DNA of 64,000 bases from Ovis canadensis (lineage: Eukaryota > Chordata > Mammalia > Artiodactyla > Bovidae). The notes below the pieces were generated by a model. That model was given only the letters and a program-made list of their open reading frames with translations. It ran no database searches and was not told where the DNA came from. Where the stretch lies: the NCBI RefSeq assembly GCF_042477335.2, contig NC_091255.1:22112501-22176500 (forward strand), in the 5' to 3' direction. The position numbers and the translations under genes were made by a program. Shown here piece by piece: positions 39,801-46,553 of the stretch (position 1 is the stretch's first letter; each line of letters starts with the position of its first letter).

Positions 39801-42493
39801 CCTCGTGCTTGGGTCTCTTTCTCAAGGTATGTGAGTTCACCTCAGCCTCTGCTTTGCCATATACTGGCTCATTGTTCCTCTGTGTGGGTCTTTCAGGTAA
39901 ACAGGGCTACTTTGGGAGGAACAGATATTCTCTCAAATAATACATAATGAAGGCCCTTTTGCTGGCCTGACTCTGCCTTTGATCTCAAGGTGAATGGTGC
40001 CTGGGTAATTACCATGTTTGCCTGCTGGCAGAATGGCCAGTGTTAGGGAATGTCTCTCCTGCAGAGTTGTTATTTCCATTCATCAGCTGTCAAGACAGGT
40101 GGCATGTGACCTTTCTTAACCAGATGACATCTGGGCTGTAGATTTTAGAATCTTCTGCTGGGTTAGGAAGAATAATCTTATTTGACTCTGAGGTATGTGT
40201 GATTATATGTGCATTTTATCAAGGCAAAGGACACTTGACTTACCTTTTTTTAAAAAAAGTTTTTTTCTTTCTTTATGTTATTTTTGGCCGTGCAGGGTTT
40301 TTGTTGCTCTCGTGTGGGCTTGCTTTCTTAGTTGCAGCGAGTAGGGGCTACTCTTCATCGCAGTGCGTGGGCCTCTCCTTGTGGTGGCGTCTCGTTGCAG
40401 AGCACAGGCTCTGGGCGCAAGGGCTTCAGTAGTCGCAGCACATAGACTCCGTGGTTGTCAAGGACTTACTCTGCAGCACGTGGACTCTTCCCCAGCCAGG
40501 GAGCGGACCTGTGTCCCCTGCGTTGGCAGGCACAGTATTATCCATGGCGCCGCTAGGGAAGTCCTTGACTTACTGGTTTTGTTTTCAAGTGAACTTTGGG
40601 GTACCCGATGTATAGTGGTTTTGTACCTGACAAGCCTGACCATGGTGAACTTTGTTACACTTTTTACTCCTGAGGTACTGTCTCCTACAAAATACATACC
40701 TTTTTCTGTCTGTATCTATAGGTAGACGAAGTGCACCGCCCTTGAACCTCACTGGCCTCCCTGGCACAGAGAAGTTGAATGAGAAAGAAAAGGAGGTAAC
40801 AAAAAGAAGGGGGAGCTGGTTAGAGGAAAGAGAGTAGGGGCCGGTTATCCACTGAGTTGTTGTGAAAAACACATTACAGGATCAAACCCATTTTGCTCTG
40901 CTCATATCACACACGTGCATGTTCAGCTCTAGTCATCCTCAAGGTCTCGGGGTTAAAGAAGCGACCTTAGCAGGTCTCAGGGACTCCTTTCCTCATCACC
41001 CTGCCACCGTTCATCTGCTGGGCGAAGAGCATATGATACATAAATCTAAATAATACCAACTGTCACTTATTGAGCATTTACCATGCGCCAGATACTGTAC
41101 TAAGTACTTATTCACTGAATTTAATTTTTTACAAACTTAAAATAACTTGTATATGGAAATGGTTATTTCCTATAAGAGTGGGGCACTTTCAGAAGTTCTC
41201 CTCTTATTCCAACAATATGATCATTACTTAAAAGATTTTTGAATTGTCTCCATGGTATAAGCGCAAAAGAGGAATCGATCATCATATATAGTCACACATT
41301 AATTTTAACTAAAAAAGCCATGACCTACTTTTCTTTTCCACTATAATCGCTTAATCACTGGATGTGTCTTCTTATGACTGTTAGGTGTTTCTAAACTTTT
41401 AAGTCCAGCCTCAAATGAATCATCATCAAACATTTTCCAAAGAATGTGCGGCAACTCTCAAGTCCATTCCAAAGAGGAATTCCTCCTCTGTTCCTCGTGT
41501 ACTCTTTTTATAGTCCGCAAGATCAGTGTCCTCATCTGCCACTCCGTATCAGAAATTCATGTCAGACAGAATGGAATAGGGCCTAGTATTAGACTTTTAT
41601 TTTACCCAGTAGGAACAGTGAAGATGAGCGTGGGAGGAGAAGGGAGTGTATGTTATATCCAGGTGTTGCTGAAGAAGGATTGCCGTTCTGATTCAAGTGT
41701 GGAATGACCCAGAGTTTCAAGCAGTTTTTTAAATCCTTAACCACAAAATGGTGACCTCAGACTGTTCATTGCTGGATAAATGGTAGGTGAACTGGAATTA
41801 AACCAGCTTTTTGGATCTTTAAGCAGTTAAAGTGACCTCTTCGCAAGATCTCTAAACCTCCTTTCCCTCCAACGTAGGAAGTGTAATCACAAAAGTAGGG
41901 ACTGTGGGCTTATACTGATACCAGAAATAATGTGATTCACACTTGGGAACCCAAGTGTCAGCATCCCAACCCCGGGCCCTGCGACTCTTCCCTGACAGGC
42001 TGGGCCAGACCATGCCGGGCCTCTGCCCCAGGCCAGTCCTCAGGACACAGACTTGCACCCATGACAAATCCCGGGGAGCGGTTGATAGGTGCCGCAGCTC
42101 TCCCGGCATCACCCTCAGCCTTTTTCTGTCTCCTGAGACTATTCTCACCAAAGAAAAGACGGAATGGAATGTGGTCTAGCCACCAGCAGCTCCTGTAAAT
42201 AGTTGGAGGTTGATGTCACTCTTTACACTTTATTATGGCTATACCTGCTGGATTAAATTTTAAGACCGACAGATGTTAATGTTGATTAAATTTGCCATGT
42301 CTTGCAGCTCTGTCAGATGGTGAGGTTGGTCCCGGGAGCCTATTTAGAATACAAATCTGCTTTATTGAACGAATGTAACAAGCAAGGAGGCTTGAGACTG
42401 GCGCAGGCAAGAGCACTCATCAAGATAGACGTGAACAAAACCCGGAAAATCTATGATTTCCTCATCCGAGAAGGATACATCACCAAAGCCTGA
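1195..42493 (+). CDS. TADA2A: TADA2A, transcriptional adaptor 2A (15 coding exons, spliced)
   Basis: Nuclear adaptor protein. By family knowledge, ADA2A joins TADA3 and SGF29 with the acetyltransferase GCN5/PCAF (KAT2A/KAT2B) in the ATAC-type complex and stimulates histone acetylation. Joining 15 exons with canonical GT/AG borders gives 443 codons plus stop, the usual length of mammalian ADA2A. Visible domains: a ZZ zinc finger with C17, C20, C31, C34, C42, C45, H55 and H59; a SANT domain from about residue 70 to 122 ([20 protein letters not shown], then [18 protein letters not shown]); a basic stretch KERQRRKK near 216-223; and a C-terminal SWIRM domain from about 356 to 443, ending IREGYITKA. 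The start is the first ATG of an exon leading directly into MDRLGSFS. No frameshift or in-frame stop is seen in the joined exons, so the copy looks functional. The promoter lies outside the window. Translation agrees with my memory of human TADA2A apart from a few conservative changes. Confidence 0.97.
1990..2420 (-). repeat. Ancient L1-like (L1M) fragment
   Basis: Diverged sequence with the pattern of old L1 3' regions (TTCAAACTCATAGGAAGGTT, CCCATACACCTTTTGTAAACC). Similar patches occur near 9130-9260 and 34540-34700. Family assignment is from memory only. Confidence 0.4.
2773..2924. repeat. Perfect 73-bp tandem duplication
   Basis: Bases 2773-2845 and 2846-2918 are identical, followed by six bases of a third unit. 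The unit begins GCATTTGCTATGATGG and ends TTATTAGTTG. Confidence 0.95.
3839..3867. repeat. (TA)n microsatellite
   Basis: Uninterrupted TA dinucleotides over about 28 bp after a T-rich stretch. Confidence 0.95.
3990..4600 (-). repeat. Ruminant L1 3' end, antisense
   Basis: Typical bovine L1 3' UTR complement: TTGGTTTCTGCCGTACATCA, GAATCAGCCATAGG, then TTTATGGCTGAGTAATATTC and TTGCTTCCATGTCCTG. Moderately diverged and truncated. Confidence 0.85.
4690..5760 (-). repeat. Older L1M fragment, antisense, split by a SINE
   Basis: Two pieces (4690-5185 and 5487-5760) run colinearly: ACTACTCCATTATGTGGATA on the left and GTTAGCCCTTTGTCTATGAT on the right. A CHR-type SINE separates them. Confidence 0.75.
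5191..5474 (-). repeat. CHR-type tRNA-derived SINE, antisense, with TSD
   Basis: Starts with a T-rich tract and ends GTGCCACCTGGGAAGTTC, with GGGATCGAACCCTTGAC as B-box complement. Flanked by CTCTCAGTTTTT at 5179-5190 and 5475-5486. Confidence 0.85.
5861..7116 (-). mobile_element. Hsmar1-like mariner DNA transposon (degenerate)
   Basis: About 1,256 bp, close to full length, bounded by TTAGGTTGGTGCAAA at 5861 and its complement TTTTGCACCAACCTAA ending at 7116. TGTA is found on both outer sides, consistent with the TA target of this family. The minus strand encodes a broken transposase: N-terminal helix-turn-helix part at about 6536-6919 ([19 protein letters not shown]), then middle and C-terminal parts ending near 5940. 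It is inactive: frames are shifted, a stop interrupts the catalytic region, and the first catalytic Asp codon reads Asn. Confidence 0.93.
5938..6919 (-). pseudogene. Mariner transposase remnant (DD34D type)
   Basis: Read from 6919 downwards: DNA-binding region with [13 protein letters not shown] and [18 protein letters not shown]; catalytic region with MTCNKKW near 6500-6522, where the family has TCDEKW, preceded by a stop; second Asp retained in FLHDN near 6225; third Asp retained in [14 protein letters not shown] near 6110-6150. Several frame changes separate the pieces. Cut-and-paste transposase by family knowledge; not functional here. Confidence 0.9.
7204..8189. mobile_element. Non-autonomous hAT-like element with TIRs and 8-bp TSD-like flanks
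   Basis: Left end TAGTGGTTCTCAA and right end TTGAAAACCACTT are near-perfect inverted repeats. Flanks are GGTTAGAC (7196-7203) and GGTTAGGA (8190-8197), 6 of 8 identical, fitting the 8-bp duplication of hAT elements. About 700 bp without the internal BOV-A2. No coding potential. The family name is not known to me. Confidence 0.6.
7398..7680 (+). repeat. BOV-A2 SINE
   Basis: Two Bov-A monomers and a CAG-rich tail of seven AGC units. It lies inside the hAT-like element, so it is younger than that insertion. Confidence 0.93.
9587..9693 (+). CDS. TADA2A: TADA2A coding exon 2 (ZZ zinc finger, first part)
   Basis: Encodes residues 9-44 with six of the eight zinc ligands (C17, C20, C31, C34, C42 and preceding spacing) in the pattern CRGC...CAEC...LCLQ. 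C45 and the histidines are in the next exon. Acceptor TTCTAG; donor CAG|GTAACT. A Bov-A type SINE fragment begins about 17 nt after the donor. Confidence 0.96.
9711..9811 (+). repeat. Short Bov-A (ART-type) SINE fragment next to exon 2 donor
   Basis: CCAGTATTCTTGCCTGGAG through GGACGGAGGAGCCTG to AGAGTCGGACATGACTTC. A single half-length monomer, beginning 17 nt after the end of exon 2. Confidence 0.9.
10160..10345 (-). repeat. MIR SINE, antisense
   Basis: AAGTGCTTACTCCCTGCCAG through TATTTTACAGGGGAAACTTG to GGTCACACAGCAAA, the order of the MIR complement. Confidence 0.85.
10812..10871 (+). CDS. TADA2A: TADA2A coding exon 3 (ZZ zinc finger, end)
   Basis: Sixty bases, phase 0 at both ends, encoding residues 45-64 ([20 protein letters not shown]). 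It supplies C45, H55 and H59 of the ZZ finger. Acceptor TTTTTCAG; donor ATG|GTAATG. Skipping this exon would keep frame but remove three zinc ligands. Confidence 0.96.
11088..11359 (+). repeat. BOV-A2 SINE
   Basis: Two monomers with the CAG tail. Imperfect flanking repeats AGAAAGAATTTAA and AGAAGGGATTTAA suggest the target-site duplication. Confidence 0.93.
11743..11846 (+). repeat. Short Bov-A monomer with TSD
   Basis: TGGAGAAGGAAATGTGAACC to AGACACGACTGAAGTGACAG, with an internal deletion. Flanked by TTCCAGTATCT (11732-11742) and TTCCAATATCT (11847-11857), so it inserted as a unit. Confidence 0.85.
12065..12690. repeat. Probable ancient interspersed repeat, class not assigned
   Basis: The order of motifs (TTGCTGCCATAATAACTATC, AGACAACAGGAATTTATCAT, CTCACAGTTCTG, later GAATTCTGTCCACCATAG) resembles a widespread old mammalian repeat. 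I cannot name its class with certainty. Confidence 0.45.
12985..13900 (-). repeat. L1M fragment, antisense
   Basis: L1 3' region complement: TTATTCATCCACCTACGGAAG, TGGTTGCTTCCAAGTTTTG, TGGCTGTGCCATTTTATG, GCATTTGGTGCTGTCAGTG. Open frames here are L1 by-products. Confidence 0.75.
14658..14783 (+). repeat. MER5A-like hAT MITE
   Basis: Left end CAGTGATTCTTAAACTTTGG with AAGAATCACCTGGGAGCTTC inside; right end TTGAAAAACACTG is the inverted complement of the left. Confidence 0.85.
15183..15350 (-). repeat. CHR-type SINE, antisense
   Basis: T-rich start, CCCTGCCGGGTCTTAGTTGT, and GCCACTGGACCACTAGGAG at the end. Confidence 0.75.
15361..15597 (-). repeat. Bov-tA SINE, antisense
   Basis: TG-rich start, TCCAACTCTTTGCAACCCAT, CAAGAATACTGGAGTGGGCT, ending GCTGAGCCACCAGGGAAGCC. 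A tRNA-like head joined to a Bov-A monomer. Confidence 0.92.
16425..16640 (-). repeat. Ruminant L1 3' end, antisense
   Basis: TTACAGTTATTACAAAATAT, GTTGTACAATACATCTTTGT and CACCCAATAGTTTGTACCTC are hallmarks of the bovine L1 3' UTR. Confidence 0.85.
17510..17601 (+). CDS. TADA2A: TADA2A coding exon 4 (SANT domain, first part)
   Basis: Encodes residues 65-95, including [20 protein letters not shown]. It carries the first SANT tryptophan and acidic helix. Acceptor CTTCCTCAG; donor TG|GTAAGA splits Trp95. Confidence 0.96.
17602..19468 (+). other. TADA2A: TADA2A intron 4
   Basis: Mostly without recognised repeats. A MIR lies at 18880-19075, and a weak antisense MIR-like stretch near 18190-18300 (GAAGAATCTGAAGCTTAGG). 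Confidence 0.75.
18880..19075 (+). repeat. MIR SINE
   Basis: AAGCAAGTTTGTTAACTTCT, then GGGCCTCATTTTTTTCATCT and GTGAAACTGAGATAGTAA follow the MIR consensus order on the + strand. Confidence 0.75.
19469..19626 (+). CDS. TADA2A: TADA2A coding exon 5 (SANT domain, second part)
   Basis: Encodes residues 95-148: [20 protein letters not shown] and onward to AIPFH. This is the rest of the SANT domain and the start of the linker. Acceptor CACTCTAG; donor CACT|GTAAGT. Confidence 0.97.
19627..20691 (+). other. TADA2A: TADA2A intron 5
   Basis: Contains a possible antisense MIR remnant (20045-20170, GAAATTCAGAAAGGTTAAAT) and one CHR-type SINE (20342-20480). Nothing else is recognised. Confidence 0.75.
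20342..20480 (-). repeat. CHR-type SINE, antisense
   Basis: Long T tract, CAACCAGGAATCGAACCCAT and CTAGACCACCAGGGAAGTCC. Confidence 0.85.
20692..20780 (+). CDS. TADA2A: TADA2A coding exon 6
   Basis: Encodes residues 148-177 with the motif [19 protein letters not shown], typical of the ADA2 family central region. Residue 149 is Ala (GCA); my memory of the human protein is Thr here. Acceptor TTCTTTCAG; donor GAG|GTAGGA. Confidence 0.96.
20781..22002 (+). other. TADA2A: TADA2A intron 6
   Basis: A weak CHR-like fragment (20922-21004, T tract then CTACCTGGGAAGGCCCC) and an hAT-type MITE (21104-21324). Nothing is recognised in 21325-22002. Confidence 0.75.
21104..21324 (+). repeat. hAT-Charlie-type MITE
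   Basis: Starts CAGGGGGGTGGGAAACTTTT, contains GATAGTAAATATTTTAGATT and CCAGTAAAACTTTATTTAC, and ends GTAGTTTGCTGTCTTCTG. It belongs to the same family as the element at 62156. I do not give a family name with confidence. Confidence 0.75.
22003..22075 (+). CDS. TADA2A: TADA2A coding exon 7
   Basis: Encodes residues 178-202: acidic [20 protein letters not shown] then DILH. This acidic stretch is a conserved ADA2-family segment. Acceptor CCCAAACAG; donor CACG|GTAACA. Confidence 0.96.
25157..25350 (+). repeat. Bov-tA SINE
   Basis: GGTCCTCCCAGGTGGCTCAG, GCAGGAGATGCGGGTTCAGT, and a tail ending CGACAGAGCAACTAAACAGC. Confidence 0.92.
25505..25690 (-). repeat. MIR SINE, antisense
   Basis: CACTGTTTGCCAGGTACCAT, CACTTAATCCTCACAAAACT and CCATTTTATAAATGGGG. 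Confidence 0.85.
27120..27306 (-). repeat. Bov-tA SINE, antisense, truncated
   Basis: TCTCTCAGTCGTGTCCAACT through CCAGGCAAGAGTACTGGAGT to CTCCTGCATTACAGGCAGAT. It stops before the usual GCCACCAGGGAAGCC end. Confidence 0.92.
27482..27592 (-). pseudogene. PNPO-like exon fragment (pyridoxamine 5'-phosphate oxidase), frameshifted
   Basis: On the minus strand the reading [20 protein letters not shown] then [10 protein letters not shown] closely matches the FMN-binding segment of mammalian PNPO (around R95-L121 in my memory of the human protein). Just upstream, in another frame, CTTCTRDGN matches the preceding CTRDGK; a missing base after GATGGGAA accounts for the shift. Similarity stops exactly at GAGCTG, and the next bases are GTGAGG, a good splice donor. 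By memory this coincides with the end of human PNPO exon 3. The active gene makes pyridoxal phosphate from pyridoxine or pyridoxamine phosphate. Here it is antisense within TADA2A intron 7, isolated and broken. I saw no further PNPO exon nearby. Confidence 0.72.
28549..28612 (+). CDS. TADA2A: TADA2A coding exon 8
   Basis: Encodes residues 202-223: [20 protein letters not shown]. The basic KERQRRKK run, completed by exon 9, could serve as a nuclear localisation signal (inference). Acceptor TTTATAG; donor AA|GTAAGT. Confidence 0.96.
28613..29921 (+). other. TADA2A: TADA2A intron 8
   Basis: No interspersed repeat or coding signal is recognised in this 1.3-kb intron. Confidence 0.6.
29922..29965 (+). 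CDS. TADA2A: TADA2A coding exon 9 (44 bp)
   Basis: Small exon encoding residues 223-238 ([15 protein letters not shown]). Acceptor TTCATTCTAG; donor CAAT|GTAAGT. A BovB LINE fragment begins about 110 nt into the next intron. Confidence 0.96.
30037..31842 (+). repeat. MER5A-like hAT MITE split by BovB
   Basis: Left piece 30037-30077 (CAGTAGTTCTTAATCCAAG, TTAGCATCACTAGGG) and right piece 31709-31842 (AAGCTTTAAAAATTTATGAC, AGTCAGAATCTCTGGAGG, ending TTTCAAACCAGTA) together make one MER5A-type element. BovB occupies the middle. Confidence 0.75.
30078..31708 (+). mobile_element. BovB (RTE-type) LINE, 5'-truncated, degenerate reverse transcriptase
   Basis: Encodes reverse transcriptase pieces in shifting frames: [20 protein letters not shown] near 30100, [20 protein letters not shown] near 30250, [20 protein letters not shown] near 30540, and the bases for the catalytic YADD near 30950 in a frame different from its neighbours. 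It ends in the BovB 3' terminus GACACGACTGAGTGAACTGA at 31708. About 1.6 kb of a roughly 3.2-kb element, same strand as TADA2A. Not functional: several frameshifts and a small deletion after YADD. Confidence 0.95.
32480..32830 (-). repeat. L1M fragment, antisense
   Basis: AGCTTATTTTCAGTTTTTTA, TTCTGAGAAGTGGAATTACT and ATTCCTTCTGCCAGTATACA follow the complement of old L1 3' regions. Confidence 0.7.
34178..34288 (+). CDS. TADA2A: TADA2A coding exon 10
   Basis: Encodes residues 238-275, containing [20 protein letters not shown] and [14 protein letters not shown]. Acceptor CTTTGTAG; donor GCAT|GTAGGT. Confidence 0.96.
34289..35812 (+). other. TADA2A: TADA2A intron 10
   Basis: A diverged L1-like patch near 34540-34700 (ATCCATCACCCAACTTTAGC, TTATTTTGAAGCAAATCA). 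No other element is recognised. Confidence 0.6.
35813..35884 (+). CDS. TADA2A: TADA2A coding exon 11
   Basis: Encodes residues 275-299 ([20 protein letters not shown] and NFC). The charged heptad-like pattern suggests a helix or short coiled coil. Acceptor GATAAACAG; donor TGTA|GTAAGT. Confidence 0.96.
36295..36503 (+). repeat. Bov-tA SINE with perfect 9-bp TSD
   Basis: GGGACTTCTCTGGTGGCTCA to GACTGAGCGACTTCACTTTC. Flanked by CTTAAGAGA at 36286-36294 and 36504-36512. Confidence 0.95.
36600..36800 (+). repeat. MIR SINE
   Basis: AGCAGTTAAGAGCTGAAGTC, GGGTTTGGATTCTGGCTC, AGATTAAATTAGAGATAATG and CAGTAAGTGGC in MIR order. Confidence 0.8.
37597..37728 (+). repeat. CHR-type SINE
   Basis: GGGAATCCCCTGGGGTCCAA, GGGTTTGATCCCTGGTTGAG and an A-rich tail. 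Confidence 0.85.
37811..37943 (+). CDS. TADA2A: TADA2A coding exon 12
   Basis: Encodes residues 299-343, including [20 protein letters not shown] and [20 protein letters not shown]. Highly charged and helical. Acceptor CACCTACAG; donor ACAT|GTGAGG. Confidence 0.96.
37944..38499 (+). other. TADA2A: TADA2A intron 12
   Basis: 556 bp; nothing beyond splice signals is recognised. Confidence 0.7.
38500..38543 (+). CDS. TADA2A: TADA2A coding exon 13 (44 bp)
   Basis: Encodes residues 343-358 ([15 protein letters not shown]), a Ser/Pro-rich linker before SWIRM. It reads MTSNSG where I remember MASNSG in human. Acceptor TTTTTTGTAG; donor CAG|GTAATT. Confidence 0.95.
38544..40721 (+). other. TADA2A: TADA2A intron 13
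   Basis: Unique-looking sequence in 38544-40233, with one CHR SINE at 40244-40563 near the 3' end. Confidence 0.75.
40244..40563 (-). repeat. CHR-type SINE, antisense, perfect 10-bp TSD
   Basis: T-rich start, TGGCCGTGCAGGGTTTTTGT, CGCCGCTAGGGAAGTC at the end. Flanked by CTTGACTTAC at 40234-40243 and 40564-40573. Confidence 0.92.
40722..40795 (+). CDS. TADA2A: TADA2A coding exon 14 (start of SWIRM)
   Basis: Encodes residues 358-382 ([20 protein letters not shown] then KEKE). Acceptor TATCTATAG; donor GAG|GTAACA. Confidence 0.96.
40796..42307 (+). other. TADA2A: TADA2A intron 14
   Basis: A short antisense MIR (41055-41130, TTATTGAGCATTTACCATGC). The rest shows no recognised feature. Confidence 0.7.
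42308..42493 (+). CDS. TADA2A: TADA2A terminal coding exon 15 (SWIRM domain and stop)
   Basis: Encodes residues 383-443, beginning [20 protein letters not shown] and ending IREGYITKA, then TGA at 42491-42493. This is most of the SWIRM domain, a helical DNA/nucleosome-binding fold. Acceptor TGTCTTGCAG. Confidence 0.97.
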   Translation, partial: LCQMVRLVPGAYLEYKSALLNECNKQGGLRLAQARALIKIDVNKTRKIYDFLIREGYITKA

Positions 42494-42915
42494 GGCTCCC
42501 CTGGAGGGTGGCAGGCCAAAGGACCGCACGGGCTTTCTGGAGCCTTGTTTTTGAACTGCATTCTCATTGTGAAAAGAGGGGAAGAACAAAGGAAATCTTC
42601 AGTTTTATTAGTGTCTGCTTTCTTCTCCACCCTGCTTTAAAATACTCCTCTTGTTGGTATTGTGCTGCAGAGTTATGTGCTAGATAAGCTATTGTTAATT
42701 GTGTGTGGGCATTCATTCCTAACACCTCTTGTAACTAAAACAAGAACCATAGTACCTCACATCACAGTGTTAGTAAAAATAGAACTAAACCAGTATGTAA
42801 TCCCAGGAGCCCAGGTCAGATCCTTGTACCTGCTTGGGAGGTTGGTTTTCTGATTATGTTTTGCCTTCAAACGTTACAGGCAGATTTAAAATAAAGAGGT
42901 TATAGTGAGAGAAAG
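42494..42915 (+). other. TADA2A: TADA2A 3' UTR
   Basis: Non-coding sequence after the stop, without recognised repeats, reaching a canonical AATAAA at 42890-42895. A T-rich tract (GTTTCTTTTT) follows about 35 nt later, as expected for a cleavage site near 42910-42915. The exact end is inferred. Other polyadenylation sites further on cannot be excluded. Confidence 0.7.
42890..42895 (+). terminator. Candidate polyadenylation signal of TADA2A
   Basis: Canonical AATAAA about 400 nt after the stop codon, followed by a U-rich downstream element. Use is inferred from position and context. Confidence 0.65.
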
Positions 42916-43875
42916 CGTTCTCTTTCGAGGGTTTCTTTTTAAGCTGACAACTTAGGTTTATGAGTAGAAAGGAGGAAAGCCTCCCCATGATGGTCTTGTC
43001 CCAAACTGTGCTTTGAACTTGAATGTCTGGATATGTAATCTGCAGTCCGACTATCTAGTCTGCAGAAGACTTTTGAGGAGGTAGCAACGGATATAAAATG
43101 TCTCTTATTTTTAGAATTGATTAAAATGTTTTGCTACTTAATTTGTGGGTGTGTCAAATATTCTGGTCACTGAAGCACACTTAGGGTGCTGGATGCCCAC
43201 CTCATCACGCTGCACTGTGCTAACACGTGTGTCCTGGGCTCACCCCTGTTGTCACCGGGGGCTTCCCGGAATACCAGGTCCCCGAGGATGGAGATGATTC
43301 AGTTAATTTCAGCATTGCTTGGATGAGACCTGAACCCTAGTTTCTCAACGGTAAAAGGGTAGCCTACAAGAAGAGCTACTTTTAAAACAAAAGGAAAGCC
43401 TTTTCATGTGTGGAACTCACTAGATATGAGGGTGAGTGACTCCACCACATCTGAAAGTTGGTCCTTAAATCCTTTTGCACAGTAGGAAGCCAGACTCAGA
43501 GGGTTATCCCTATTCTGTTGGAAGCAAACAGAATCTTCACAGATTACCTCCAATAGCTGACTGATTCTTTAGTTCTTTCATCATTCAAAATACCTAATTC
43601 AAATATCATATACTTGGTTGGAAATATCGGCACAAACTTCTTGGCTGATGTAAATATGCATGTGGTTTGCTAATGGACTTCATCTAGGGTTTACAAATGA
43701 AAAGGAAACTCTTAGGATCTGAAGGAATTAGAATAAAGGACTTAAGGATTTTAAAAGGGTGTCTTGTGGTTTTCTTTTTTTGTTTATTTTTTTGTTTTCT
43801 TGACATAGTCCTATCTTTAGAAAACAGTCTATCACCACCATCACCCCAAGTTGATTATAAAGGGATTGCCTCTTT

Positions 43876-44165
43876 TTTTTTTCTTTTTTTTAATGCTAAG
43901 ACTTTTTAAAAATATTTTTATTTATTAGTTCTGGCTGCACCGGGTCTTCGTTGCTGCACATGGGCTTTCTCTAGTTGTGGTGCTCGGGCTTCTCATTTCT
44001 GTGACTTCTCTTGTGGCATATGGGCTCTAGAGCGCGGGCTCAGGACTTGTGGCGCATGGGCTTAGTTGCCCTTGGACATGTGGAGTCCTCCCAGACCAGG
44101 GATCCAACGCGGGTCCCCTACATTGGCAGGCAGATTGCTAACCACTGGACCCCGAGGGAAGTCCA
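43876..44165 (-). repeat. CHR-type SINE, antisense, with TSD
   Basis: T tract, GGCTGCACCGGGTCTTCGTT, GACCCCGAGGGAAGTCC at the end. Flanked by GCCTCTTT at 43868-43875 and 44166-44173. Confidence 0.9.
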
Positions 44166-45491
44166 GCCTCTTTGAAGTACTGTTCTCAAAGTGCACTAGA
44201 TGTCAGTGTCTGGTGATGTCTGCTGTAGTCCGCGGTCCTTAGTCTTGATTAAGGAAGGCTTCCTGGGAGAGGTGAGGGAAATAAAATGGCAGATGGAAGA
44301 GGGAGACTGTTCCAGACATCGTGGGTGGAGGAGGATGTGGAGACAGCCATGGGAGTAAGGAAAACGGTGCCAAGAGATTTAGTTGGCTAAGACACAAGGG
44401 GCAGCTGTGGAGGTTCGGAGTGGGAGGACGGCGGGACAGTCTGATAGAAACCTTGGATCCAGTTGAAGCCTGAAAAGCTGATTGGGGAATCAGATTTGAT
44501 GAAAATGGCATGGTTGAAAATAGTGACAAAAATAAGGCTGTAATTTCAAAAGACTGGAGTTTTAGAAAGTAGGATTGTTATGGTTTTGGTAAACCCAATT
44601 TTGCAGAATTTAAGACTTAGAATTCTAGGGGGTTTCTCAAACCAAGCCATAATTTTGGGTGAGGAGTACTCAAAAGGAGTCACTATCCTTTTGCATTTAT
44701 AATAGAAAAGCATTTGCTGATGTTACTTGATGTCGCTAACTAGCTTACTACATTATTCCCTTCCTTCCCTCTTGTCACCAAAGGAAGGCCCTTCTTACTA
44801 AAAATCCAGAGCTAGCAAGAACTTTTCAGAGAATATTCCATCCTTCCCCTTTTCTGCTAGATGGGACTGGCTGTAAGCCAACTACATTGATATAGGTCTT
44901 TCTTGGTCCAGATCATCTCAGAAGGAGGAAAGTTTAAAACTCAACAGCAATGAACAATGAATAAAGACCTTTAACTGTGAGGGATTTTTATTACAATTTA
45001 AAGGATTTCTGTTGGAACTTTTTTTTTCTGTTCAGTGACCCCTTCTTGTGCTCAGAGACCTTAACAGTCTCTATTGAAACAAACTATTTTTGATTTATCT
45101 CTTCTTGGGTTCCAGTTTTCATCCTTTTATTGTTTACAACTCCCCCCACCCCAAGCCCCCATTTTAAATCTGGAACTTGGTTAACCAGTCACTGCTAAAT
45201 GATAAGGACAAACTTCCCAGTTTTGAGTAATGAGATCCTCAGCTTGTGGTTACGGGAAAGGGAAGAAAACCAGTGACATTCATCAATAACAAAGTTCTAC
45301 TTGGGAACTTGAGGAAAAATGTAGATATATAATAACTAAAGTTTCCAGCATGATGAGTCAGAAGAAGACCAAACTTAACAAAGAGAAGCTTTGGAAAGCT
45401 AACTCGTTTGTAACTCTGAAACACCTTGCCTGGTTTCCAAGCAAGAGAGCTGTACTGTGTTCTAAACAGCATTCTGGAATATTGCCCATTC

Positions 45492-45658
45492 TTTTTTTTA
45501 AATTTATTAATTTGGCTGTGCCGGATCTTGCTTGTGGCACATAGATAGGGTCTTTAGTTGCAGCACTTGGGATCTAGTTCCCTGACCAGGGATTGAACCA
45601 AGACCCCTTGCCCTGGGAGCATGGAATCTTAGCCATTGGACCATCAGGGAAGTCCCTC
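45492..45658 (-). repeat. CHR-type SINE, antisense, with perfect TSD
   Basis: T tract, GGCTGTGCCGGATCTTGCTT, GGACCATCAGGGAAGTCC. Flanked by GCCCATTC at 45484-45491 and 45659-45666. Confidence 0.9.
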
Positions 45659-46553
45659 GCCCATTCATTTTTAAGGATGTCTTTGTAGATACCTTATACA
45701 CTGTTATTAACACAAAAAGCTTTCCTACACCTTACATGTACCTGGCTTTTTAATCTGAATTTCTGGAAGTTAGTTCCATTCAACAGGAAGCTTTGCTTTC
45801 CTTTCCAGTGTGTTCGGCTGGGTGTGAGTAACCTCTCCCAGATCAGCCAGAGAGGACCACCTCTGCTACGGTGGGACACTGCCATGTCTGTGGCCTGTGC
45901 AGAAGAGGTAGCCCAGCTATAATAAAGACTTTCCTTTCAATCGGACACAATAACCAGCCCTCTGCATGAAATGTGATACTGATCTCGGGGTGCAAGGAGA
46001 GCCAGAGCAGCCTGGACAGGATGGCAGTCAGTGGTCGTGCTGACTCGGACACTTGTTCTGGGAGAGGGAACGGTAGTGAAGAGTAGCTTGGAAGTATCTT
46101 GGAACCTACGTCTCCTATCCACGGAGTCCTCATTGGCATTGTATGCTGCTTCTGAGGACTAGAGGGTGGGGACAGGTAAATCACTTCCCAGAAACTTGGA
46201 AAGCCGGTTTTTGTATCTAATAGAGGCAGTTCTTTGTTCATTGTTTGCCTTGTTGCTTTGGCTTCTACCAGTTGAGATGCACTGAGATAAACTGCCCTTT
46301 GATTCAACTGACCAGGCTAACAAGGCAAGAGACACAGGTACTTGAAGGAGAAATGTTTTGCATCTGACATTAAAATTCCTTTGTCACTATGAGTTACTTG
46401 CTTGGTATGCATTATGTACTGGGCCCCCTTCCCTGTTAAGAGTAGGAATAAGGAAGTTGAGATAAGAATGTGGAAAATGACCATTAAAATGTTTAATGCC
46501 CCAAACTGAGCGCTGCAAAAACTTTTATTTAATAGATACAGCCTATAGAATAG

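Noticed and set aside
44220..44520. Purine-rich unique stretch (GGAAGGCTTCCTGGGAGAGG and after) as a gene remnant
   Set aside because: It resembles a widespread old mammalian repeat, but I could not name the family, and there is no coding evidence.
45843..46307. 154-codon minus-strand open frame and an AATAAAG motif near 45920
   Set aside because: I considered a gene end or an old LTR, but no domain, LTR boundary or splice structure could be supported.
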